Shown in pieces: positions 1-9,964 of a stretch of DNA of 64,000 nt. Position 1 is the first letter of the stretch. Every line of letters begins with the position of its first letter. This DNA comes from Colocasia esculenta (Eukaryota > Streptophyta > Magnoliopsida > Alismatales > Araceae). The position numbers were made by a program, and so were the translations under genes. The notes beneath the pieces were generated by a model. It was not told the DNA's origin. It did no database searches and saw nothing but the letters and a program-made list of their open reading frames with translations. Where the stretch lies: positions 152,285,371 to 152,349,370 of the forward strand of contig CM024757.1 of assembly GCA_014218235.1 (NCBI GenBank), written 5' to 3'.

Positions 1-2569
1 CCTAAAATTTTCACAAGATTGGAGGGCATCTGCGGGCCTTGTGCAAAAGGGAAGCATGTAAAATCCTCATTCAAGTCAAAGACTATGGTGACAACCTCTA
101 AACCCTTAGAACTCTTACACATGGACTTATTTGGGCCAATGAGGACCACCAGTCTTGGAGGAAAGCAATATGGATTTGTTATTGTAGATGACTATTCAAG
201 ATTCACATGTGTGTCTTTTCTGGAACACAAGGATGATACGTTTGACAATTTTGTGAGCTTCAGCAAAAAGGTTCAGAAAGATAAGAAGTATTGCATTGTT
301 GGAATCCGATCAGACCATGGAGGAGAATTCCAGAATGAGAAATTTTCCAAATTCTGTGATGACCAAGGAATTGAACACAATTTCTCAGCACCAAGGACAC
401 CACAGCAGAATGGAGTTGCTGAGAGAAAGAACATGACTTTATTGGACATGGCAAGAACAATGTTATCAGAATATGATCTGCCAAGATATTTTTGGGCTGA
501 AGCAGTCAACACAGCAAGCTACATCATTAATAGAGTAATGATCAGGTCAATTCTGAAGAAGACTGCGTATGAGTTGTTCAAAGGAAAGAAGCCTAAGATT
601 AGTCACTTCAGGACATTCGGATGTCCATGCTTCATCCACAACAACGGCAAAAGAAACATTGGTAAGTTAGATGCCAAATCAGATGAAGGCATCTTCATGG
701 GGTATGCTTCTAAACCTAAAGGATATAGAGTGTTCAACAAGCGTACTTTATTGATTGAGCAGTCAGTACATGTTATTTTTAATGAAACTAACACTTCCTT
801 GAGAAAGGAAGAAGATAGTGATAATGATGATGCAGATGAATTGTCCAAAAAGCTAAAGAACTCATCAATTGAGGACAAGGAAGATCCACCTCTAGAAGAC
901 TTGCAACAAAAGGACATAGAACATGAAAATCTTCCAAAGGAATGGAAATATAAGAGAGATCACCCTCCTGAAAACATCATTGGTGATCCATCTGTAGGGG
1001 TAAGAACAAGAGGTAACATAATTCCATGTGATTATTTAGCTTTTGTTTCTCAAATAGAGCCTAGGACAGTCAATGAAGCTCTTACTGATGAATCTTGGAT
1101 TTTAGCCATGCAAGATGAACTTAATCAGTTCAAGAGAAACCATGTGTGGTCACTTGTTCCTAGACCATCAAATCATCCAGTAATTGGCACCAAATGGGTG
1201 TTCAGAAATAAATTGGATGAAAGTGGTGTGATCTTAAGAAACAAGGCCAGATTAGTAGCTCAAGGCTATGCCCAAGAGGAAGGCATAGATTTCGATGAAG
1301 CCTATGCACCAGTAGCCAGACTTGAGGCTATTAGAATATTACTTGCATATGAATCTGCACTAGATGTGAAATTATTTCAAATGGATGTAAAGTCTGCATT
1401 TCTTAATGGTTTTATTAAGGAGGAAGTTTATGTAGAACAACCTCCAGGTTTGATGACATTGATTTTCCCAACCATGTTTTTAAGTTGCACAAAGCTTTAT
1501 ATGGTTTAAAACAAGCACCTAGGGCCTGGTATGAAAGGCTTAGCTCATTTCTACTAGACCATGGTTTTACTAGAGGTCAAGTAGATAGTACACTATTTGT
1601 CAAATCTAAGGTCAAACATATTCTGCTTGTTCAAATATATGTTGATGATATAATATTTGGTTCTACTAACGAATCTCTTTGCAAGTACTTTGAGAAGCTT
1701 ATGCAGGGAGAATTCGAGATGAGCATGATGGGGAGCTTAACTACTTCCTTGGATTGCAAATTAAGCAAGGAAAAGAAGGCACCCACATATGTCAAGCCGA
1801 ATATACCAAGGAACTCTTAAAGAAGTTTGGATTCGAAAATGCCAAGCCATTATCAACACCCATGAGCACATCAACAAGAATGGACAGTGACAAAGATGGT
1901 AAGAATGTAGATAAAAAAATCTATAGAGGTATGATAGGATCTTTACTGTACTTAACTTGCTAGTAGACCTAATATATTGTTTAGTGTATGTATGTGTGCT
2001 AGGTATCAGGCAGATCCTAAAGAATCCCATTTAATTAATGTCAAAAGAATATTTAGATACTTAGTTAGAACCTATAACTTAGGTATATGGTATCCAAAAT
2101 CATGTCAAATTAATTTGGTAGGATACTCTGATGCTGATTACGCTGGATGCAAAATAGGCAGAAAAAGCACCAGTGGCTGTTGTCAATTCCTTGCAGGTTG
2201 TTTGATATCATGGTCCTCAAAGAAACAAAATTCAGTAGCTCTGTCAACAGCTGAAGCTGAGTATGTAGCTGCTGGAAGTTGCTGCACACAACTCCTATGG
2301 ATCAAGCAACAACTTGAGGATTATGGGTTACATATCAAGACAATTCCATTGTTATGCGACAACACCGGTGCTATAAATCTAGCCAAGAATCCAGTACAAC
2401 ACTCAAGGACTAAACACATTGAGGTTAGATATCATTTCATTCGTGATCATGTAGCAAATGGCAACATTGATATTTCATTTACAATAAGTTAGCAGATATC
2501 TTCACAAAGGCCTTACCCGAAGAGAGATTTACTTCTCTTAGAAGGGAATTAGGCATGTGTAAATTGTGA
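1..2569 (+). pseudogene. Element E: Ty1/copia (Sirevirus) pol, 5'-truncated by window, decayed
   Basis: Reads in frame from base 1: a pre-integrase zinc segment (CGPCAKGKH), the integrase core with HMDLFGP near 121, SDHGGEF near 310 and NGVAERKN near 412 (the D, D, E triad), then reverse transcriptase (KWVFRNK near 1190, MDVKSAFLNG near 1381, catalytic YVDD near 1639) and RNase H (DADYAG near 2131, STAEAEYVA near 2250). It ends with the typical copia C-terminus RRELGMCKL and a stop at 2567. The order integrase before reverse transcriptase is diagnostic of Ty1/copia. The frame is broken by single-base indels near 1450 and 1732, another shift with stops near 1955-1970, and a small deletion near 2478. 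The copy is dead but recent enough for all domains to be readable. Gag and protease would lie left of the window. Confidence 0.95.
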
Positions 2570-2982
2570 AAGAATCATCTGTTTAAAATTGAAATATTAA
2601 TTTTCAGAATTTAAAATTATTTTTCCTCCCAAAAATTGAGCAAAATTCTAATTATTGTCTATCCTTTTAAGTTTGTCATGTCGGTTCGTTATTTTATAAG
2701 AATTTATTCCATTGAACTAGCCAGTTTGTCATTTTTGCCATCATAGCGCCTCTAAATTCTAAAGGTCATTCTTTTAATTTTTCCTTTATATCTCGAAATC
2801 TGTGCGGCAACGATTCGCATCCCTTCATCATCTTCCTCCTACTGCCTGAGGCGATACCCTATCGACTCTGGCATCGACTCCCTGAGATTTCAAGCTTCCA
2901 CCTTTTTCCCGCGAGAAATTTCTTGAGGGGTTCTACTCCTTTCTCCATTTCGATCATCCAGAAACTCTTCCCATCCAAAACC
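2570..2982 (+). other. Spacer between pol and the additional ORF of element E
   Basis: AT-rich, about 410 bp, no ORF. Its end, near 2800-2880, holds a stretch around GATACCCTATCGACTC that recurs inverted in element H near 63540-63590. The spacer is therefore a conserved part of the family and not an insertion. It may hold a splice acceptor or leader for the downstream ORF; I see no decisive signal. Confidence 0.6.
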
Positions 2983-5900
2983 ATGGCCTCTTCTGGTGTC
3001 TCCGACAGCGTCGGTGGCTATGGAGCTGCATTTCTTACCGCCGAGCAGCAGGAAAGATATGCTTCAGTAAAGACCAAGCTTTGCGGCCACAAAGCAGTAG
3101 ATGTGGCTGACTTGCAGAAGAATGGAATGGGCAGTATCGTCACAGCTATGGGCAGATTGAAGTGGACAAAGATAGCCACCCTATTAGTAGTAAGTTATCC
3201 GGACCTTGTGAAAGCTTTCTATGTATGTCTGAAGACAGAGGAAGATGGAACCCTGACTTCCATGGTCAAGGGAACTCAGATTAGGGTCACACGAGACCTT
3301 TTGGCATCTCTTTTTGGTGTGACTACCTCCGAACACAGTGGAGTTCACACTGTGGATATCCAGGCGAAAGGTTTAGGGATTGTTGGTCCCGAATTCAGAT
3401 TGAAGGATGGAAAACTAGACATCAATCAGTTAAATGTGTTCAATCGCTTATTGCATTTCATTGTGTGTCAAATAGTAGTCCCAAGGAGTGCCACCTTCTC
3501 CACTTGCACAAAGGCGGACTCCGACCTAATGTTCTGGGCTGTCTAGAACCAAGAAATCAACACTGCAGAGATTATGATTGAAAGGATGAAGTTTGCAAGC
3601 GCACAGGTATGGGACACAAAGAGCAAGCTGAACGTTTCTCTACCTTATGCTCATCTGCTCACCAAGATATTTCAACATTATGGCATTAGCGTGGTGGGAG
3701 ATGTGTCTGAAAAGATGGGCTAAGATATCCGGTCCAGAAATTTGAGAAAAAGTGGTTTTTCGGTTGTCAATGGGGTCTGGACAAAGACTTCTGTAGCTGA
3801 GGGTGAAGCCATCATTGGCGAAGCCCAAGAAGGTCAGGAAGCAGCTGGCGCAGTTCCTGTGATTCCAGAGGTAGAAGCAGTTCAGGCAGCAGCAGAACCA
3901 GAAGTAGCAGTAGCAGTCATAGCTCAAGAAGAGTTAACAACAACACCATCTGTGGAAGTAGAAGCAACAACAACAATAAAATCTAGCAGCAGAATTGAGG
4001 ATATACCTCCAGAGGATATTGAGCCCGTTGGGCATAGTTCAGAGGATCCTCTTCCCTCTTCCCGAGTAGGCTCAGTTCTCAGAGATGTAATGGAATCCCT
4101 CCAAAGCTCTTTAAGGGATCCAGTAGTTAGTGAAGTTCAAATTGCAGAAGCTGTGGCATTGGGCCACATTGATGAGATTGTTATGGAAGAAGCTCCCAGT
4201 CAGGGGGAGCAAGTAGTTGCTCGTGAAGACTTAGTTGTAGAAGATGCTCCCATTGAGGGGGAGCAACATTGCCAATGCCCCCATTGATGATCAGTTTAGA
4301 GAAGGCATTGTGGAAAGTGCCTCAGAAGAAGAAAATGAAAATGTTGACCATGAAGAGCCCGTGGTTAGGGCAAGAGAAGGCAAAGGAAAAGGTGTGGCTA
4401 AAGAAGTTCCTCTCCTCACCAGTAAGTCACACAGGAGGTCTGGGAAAAAGAAGTTGAAAGTAAATTTGAAACCCATTGTTGAGCGCCTGGATGAGCAAGG
4501 CAAAATTTTGTGTTCCGTGAAGTCAGATATGGACTCCTTTTTATCACTCAAAGCTCATCTGCCCATGAATTAGGGGCACTGTCATCTGATCTTGCAAGCC
4601 TAAGAAAAGATTATGACAGTATGAGGAAGGTGCTTGTGGATTTGTTAGCATTTGTGAGGGAGCACTTACCATCTCTCGCCCCTCCTTCCTGTAGTGTAGG
4701 GCTGTCAGGGCCCAGTGAAGAAAGTAATAGGCCATCAGGGCCTGTCATTGCAGAGCAACAGCAGGATGATGAAGCTAGGCCATCAAGGCCTGTCTTTGCA
4801 GAGCAGTAGCAAGAGGAAGAGCAGCCATCAGGGCCTGTCTTTGCAGAGCAGCAGCAAGAGGAAGAGCGGCCATCAGGGCCTTTGTCTGACAAATCAGCAG
4901 GGCCACCAGGGCTAATTCATGTTGAGAATGAGCTCGTTAAAGAAGTGGTTGTTGCTGAGGAATCTGGGCCAGCAGGGCCGGCAGAGGATGCTTTAAGAGA
5001 AGAAGATCAGGCTATAGCTCCAGAGCCCCCTGTCCTTCCTACCCTTCCAACTCCAACCCCTCCTTCTCCACCCACCTCATCCACTGCTCCTCCAGCTCCT
5101 CTCACCTTCAAACGACCCCGCTCTAGAACAATTTCCTCACCTGCACCTTTTTCTTCCCAAACTCCTTCATCTCCTACTTCCTCCACCATTATTCCTCCAC
5201 CCTTATCTTCTGTTGAGGTTCCTTCCACAGCTTCTTCAGCTGGAGCCTCTTCTAGTGGTCCTTTTTTCTTCTTCAGGACCATCTGATCTCCCTTCCATCA
5301 CCCCTGCATCTCTTTTCCATCCACAAACACCTCCTTCCTTCATTACTATTATTCCCGAGGGTGCCCAATTGGCTCACATAGAAATCCAGGACATCAAGGA
5401 TGAATTTGAAGTAGCAATACTTCGTTCAGTCCTAGCTGTTGGGACCCATTCTCATAGGACAGACTCTTCCAGTCCTGTTCCTAAGAAGAGGAGACTCACT
5501 TCCACCCATCCTGTCTCTTCTGAACCTTGTTATCCTCCACTTTGGTTTTCTCTTTCTATCACCAATAAGCAACGATCTATCTATGAGGAATTTCTTCAAA
5601 AGGTAGTGTTGCTCACCTCTTTGGCCTTCCCTTCCAAAATCTTTCGGCCCATCTCAATACCATTTTCCCTTATGCCTTCTTTCCAAGGCTCAACAGTCAA
5701 AAAATTTTCCATGACTGAAGCCAAAACTGAAGAGCAGTGGGCTCAGAGCAACAAGATCTGTACAATCAATTCCGTCAGACTCAAGCCGCCAGATATCCTC
5801 CAAGAGCAGCTCCTCTCCCTCCCTCTGAATGGTTTCAAATTCATCATAAAAATCTTTTTGGACCTTTCATTCAGAAGGAAATCAAGTTCATCCGGCACTA

Positions 5901-6753
5901 CAAAATGTACTGCGATTACTGCTATCTTAATAACATTCCAGAGGTGCAGTTGGGCCAGTTCAGGCAAGCCATCTGTGATCTCAGTTCCAGGGTTGCTCAC
6001 ACCGAACCTCTTCGAGTTGATTTTGCCACCTTGGTAATTCCTGATGTGGTGTTCCTTCCTCCTCTTCACTCCCTGATCATGGACTCATCTTTGGGCACAC
6101 TCATGTTTGAGAGAGCTGCTAAGGTTATGGCCAGGCTCTATGTGCAAGAAGGTCGTAACCTTACTTTTCATAGATTTGTCTTCAAGCAGTATCTTTAGGG
6201 GTACCTCAAGGCCGATATCCTTGTCCCTATTCTCTCTGAGTGTGAGAGGTTGTCGTCTGCTGATTGGGAAAAGCTTTACACTCTATCTGCTCAACAGCTT
6301 AAAGAGTTGAATGCTTCTCAGGCTCGTTCCAATCAACCTCTTCTGTCTCCCGCTGACTTTTTGGATGCAAATTCTCTTCACCTTGTCCGGGACTCCTTCA
6401 TGAAATAGGAATAACGATATAGAGTCTTTCTAGAATTAAAGAAGGAACTTCGGCATCATTAGCTCTTCTATCCCTTTAAAATTACTCAATTTCTTCAGTT
6501 TGCCAGTTTTGGTTGTTTCACCCTCTACAAGGTAGCTCTTGGCAACGTCAAATATTGGGATTTCATATCGGATCAGAGGCAGCTTCACATCAAGAGGATG
6601 GCTCCCACCATGGGACCCTCCTATTGCATTGAGCTTGGCGCATTTCAAGCCTATTTTGAAGAGCAGGAATGCCAAGCGCTACCTGTCATTAGGCGCTTTA
6701 CATCTCTCTTGTCTCCTGCCTTCTATCTCTCTGAACCCTCTAATGCTCAATAA
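2983..6753 (+). pseudogene. Element E: additional ORF (so-called env-like) of a Sirevirus, decayed
   Basis: Starts MASSGVSDSVGG at the ATG at 2983, a start shared with the inverted copy in H. The first ~190 codons form a well-conserved globular domain (KGTQIRVT, SLFGV, HTVDIQAKGLG, PRSATFSTC) that resembles the putative plant transposon protein domain found after pol in Sireviruses. An acidic Ala/Glu/Pro region follows, then a Lys-rich stretch with a short coiled-coil-like segment (4440-4680), a Gly-Pro repeat region, a Pro/Ser region (5030-5340) and a C-terminal domain of ~500 residues ending near 6753. I see no signal peptide or membrane segment, so an envelope role is not supported. Stops include TAG at 3544 (CAG in H) and TAA at 3721, plus frameshifts near 4265, 4530, 5270 and 5730. 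Function unknown. Confidence 0.85.
4729..4880 (+). repeat. 45-48-bp minisatellite inside the additional ORF
   Basis: Three tandem units, each coding approximately RPSGPVFAEQQQEEE, with a partial fourth. Copy H has Gly-Pro motifs at this place but not the same array, so the expansion is local to E. Confidence 0.8.
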
Positions 6754-6939
6754 ATCTCTTTGTTCCTCTCTTTGTGCTCTTTTCTCTTCATCTTTGTCTC
6801 AAGCATTTGATCTTTTTGCTTAAATGACAAAAATGGGGAGAAAATATTGCATTTCTGAAATACATTATTTTTATGTTATTTCCTCAATTATGCTTAGACT
6901 TATTTTAGATCATCTTTGCTAATTGTTAAGTTTTGTCAT

Positions 6940-6957
6940 CACCAAAAAGGGGGAGAT
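6940..6957 (+). other. Polypurine tract of element E
   Basis: AAAAAGGGGGAGAT directly before the LTR start TGATGATCAG. This is the usual plus-strand priming site. The identical arrangement is found inverted in H at 59478-59492. Confidence 0.9.
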
Positions 6958-9252
6958 TGATGATCAGTTTATCTCCATGTAATTTAAATAAATTACATAT
7001 CTATTTTGGTGATTAACAAAACTATGATAAAGGTTACTAACATACTTTCTATGAAGTGTAAACACAGGAAATAAACCAAGGGAAACAAGCCAATCAAGTA
7101 AGTATTCATCACACTACAACAGTAAGAGTTCAAAGCATCAATATTTATCTAAGTCCACATCGATTCTCTGTAAGTCATAACGATTTCTTTAGTGGTCACA
7201 ATGATTCGATAAGTGATCGCAACGATTTGCCCTTACAACGATTCGTTAAGTAATCACAATGATTTGCCCTCACAACGATTCGATAAGTGATCGCAACGAT
7301 TTGCCCTCACATCGATTTGTTAAGTATTCATAACGATTTGCCCTCGTAACGATTTCTTTAGTGATCGTAACAATTTGCTATCACAACGATTTCTTTAGTA
7401 GACATAACGATTTTCTATCATAATGATTTAGTCTCACATCAATTTCTTAAGTGATCATAACGATTTGGTCTCATATCGATTTCTTAAGTGATCATAACGA
7501 TTTGGTCTCATAATGATTTCTTAAGTGATCATAACGATTTGGTCTCATATCAATTTCTTAAGTGATCATAACGATTTGGTCTCATATCAATTTCTTAAGT
7601 GACCATAATGATTTGGTCTCACATTGATTTCGTTAAGCGATCATAACGATTTGGTCTCATATCGATTTGTTAAGTGATCATAACGATTTGGTCTCATATC
7701 GATTCTTAAGTGATCATAATGATTTGGTCTCATATCGATTTCGTTAAGTGATCATAACGATTTAGTCTCATATCAATTTCTTAAGTGATCATAACGATTT
7801 GGTCTTACATCAATTTCGTTAAGTGATCATAACGATTTGGTCTCATATCGATTTCTTAATTGATCATAACGATTTGGTCTCATATCGATTTCATTAAGTG
7901 ATCATAACGATTTAGTCTCATATCGATTTCTTAAGTGATCATAACGATTTGTTAAGTGATCACAACGATTTGCTCTCATAACGATTCATCAAGTTACATA
8001 ATGACTTGGTCGCTATAACGATTCGATACATTTCACAACGATTCGCTTACAATGATTGGATTATTAATATATATAACGATTTGTGTATACATCTGTTTAC
8101 TTATGATTGCATAACGATTCACTCATTTGCACAACGATTTCATAAGTCATGCATATAACGATTTCGTGAAATATAACGATTTGATTTTCGAGCTAATTTT
8201 TTTTAATACGTTGAAAAGTCAAAGTCTTCACGCATATCTTTGTGACAACTGTGCATTTATTATGATAGTACATATCACTGCATGCATGCAGACAATATCT
8301 TCCATTCTCATGCTTATTCTGTAAACATCTTTTTAGAAGAACAGAATGGAACTTCTACTTCTGTATAAAATCAATCTAACGTTGCCTGACAACAAGAGAT
8401 AGCTTAGCTGTCCATTGTTCAAGCTTTAAGTATGTGCAAGTCTCTGACAGTAACCGTCATACAACGTTGGACAAAATGGAAGCCAAAGAAGATTACAGAA
8501 GATCCTCTCTCTCTTTGCGTGCATGAAAGGATAAAGGACTGGTTGACTGGAAGCTCCCAAGGGTCAAGCAGTCTACGTACACTTATGCATAGAGACAACA
8601 AACACTTCAACGTTCAAATTTTCAAATAGAAGAGATATATATATATATATAGAAGACTGAAGCTCCAGAAGCAATCATCCAGAGTTTCAAAAACGAAAAT
8701 CCGTGACAAGATTTCTGTGAGCATTCTGAAGAGAAAAGCCTCACTCCCTTTTGTTCAAGCTCTTAGCTCTCTGCATTCAGTGTGTTAGTCTTGAGAGCTT
8801 CTGTAAACTGAGTGTCCCTCACTGTAGATCTTCCTCTCAGTTAGCTTCAGATCTAGCATTGTATAAGCTTGATCTAATTTCATTTTTCCTATGTTGTTCC
8901 CTTCGGTTGTGAAGGAAGACCTGGTGTGGTATCCAGGGTGTTGTTCCCTTCGGGTGAAGGAAGACCAACTGGGGTGCTGGGTGCTGTAGTGTCCTTAAGG
9001 GGGACTATACCTTGTTAGTGGAATCCTGAGATATTGCTCAGGGACTGGACGTAGTACTCCTAAGGAGAGGAGATCCGAACCAGGATAATTCTCTGTGTCG
9101 TGTGATTGCTTTTGTGTGTTTGATTTTTCCGTCACTAATACTAACAATCTGGGAAGTGTGTTTTTGTGACTTTTCTGTGAATAGGTTTTAAGTACTCATT
9201 AATTTTAATATCACATTCATCCCCCCCCCCTCTGGGCTAGCTAGCTGGGCAA
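6958..9252 (+). repeat. 3' LTR of Sirevirus element E (2295 bp)
   Basis: Starts TGATGATCAG after the polypurine tract and ends CTGGGCAACA; the adjoining base 9253 begins gypsy gag sequence. It is the counterpart of LTR H (57495-59477), sharing both ends and the central part. It contains the long AACGATTT/ATCGATTT array (7141-8190), a (TA)n run near 8636-8650, and near its 3' end the conserved leader hairpin motif (9048-9087). A C10 tract lies at about 9220-9231. The 5' duplication partner is outside the window. Confidence 0.9.
7141..8190 (+). repeat. Array of AACGATTT / ATCGATTT motifs in LTR E
   Basis: From about 7440 to 7950 the unit is ~37 bp and combines AACGATTTGGTCTCAT with ATCGATTTCTTAAGTGATC, about 13 copies. 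The flanks (7141-7440 and 7950-8190) have shorter, more degenerate units. All copies share a CGAT core. Nothing in it is coding. Confidence 0.9.
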
Positions 9253-9959
9253 CAAAGATCAGTTTCATGAGTTGGTTCAGGGTGATCTGACGGTTGCTCA
9301 ATATCACCAGAGGTTTGTCAAGTTGTTGAGGCATGTTCCTCATGTTGCCAGCAGTGAGCAGGCTTGTGCAGAGAAGTTCGTTGCAGGACTGAGGCCAGAT
9401 TTGCATGGGGCATGACCGCTCACATGTGTACCATTTTGGGAGTGGTAATGGCTAAGGCCACTGCCTTAGAGAGAGAGACCTGGCAGTAGGGCTACAAACA
9501 GAACCCGATATATTGATATTCCGACCCGATTCTGATAAAAATTATCAGTTTTGGAATTAAAAATTGATATCGACAGCTTATCGGAATCGGTATCAGATAT
9601 TCTGATAAGTTATCGAAATCAGAATCAGAATTAAAAAAATAGTCAGAATCAGAATCGGTATCGGTTATCTGATAAATTATCCATAAATTCAAAAGGTAAA
9701 ACTATAGTAAGCACCTTAGCTTATCAGAATTTCGATTCCGGTAATGTTATCCGAATCGGAACGAAATCGGAATTAACCATTCTGATTTTATCAGAATTAG
9801 AACTATACTTTAGTTATCAGAATCGGACTCGAAATCGAAATCTGTGTTTCTAGTTCCAAACCCGACCCGGTTGCAGCCCTACCTGGCAACCCCAACAGTA
9901 GCAGCAGTAGGGAGGAGCTTCCTCCAGGACCACACTGTACCAGCGTCCCGCAGATAGTC
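9253..9959 (+). pseudogene. Element B: Ty3/gypsy gag, first fragment (interrupted by a MITE and element A)
   Basis: Reads DQFHELVQGDLTVAQYHQRF and on to EQACAEKFVAGLRPDL, matching the gag of element A at 13131-13480. It is the middle of the Retrotrans_gag domain, so the 5' part of B lies left of E, which is inserted here. It is interrupted at 9487-9881 by a MITE and at 9960 by element A, and resumes at 26656. Stops are frequent. Confidence 0.9.
9487..9881. mobile_element. hAT-type MITE (395 bp) in gag of element B
   Basis: Terminal inverted repeats TAGGGCTACAA and TTGCAGCCCTA (10 of 11 match), flanked by an 8-bp target duplication CCTGGCAG (9479-9486) / CCTGGCAA (9882-9889, one mismatch). 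The undisturbed site is seen in element A near 13350 (GAGACCTGGCAGCCCC). The inside is non-coding and full of ATCAGAATCGG-like units in both orientations, so it could fold extensively. Confidence 0.88.
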
Positions 9960-9964
9960 GTGGT

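Noticed and set aside
2983..6753. Envelope glycoprotein gene
   Set aside because: Traditional env-like label only. No signal peptide, transmembrane segment or Cys-rich ectodomain is visible in E or in the better copy in H.
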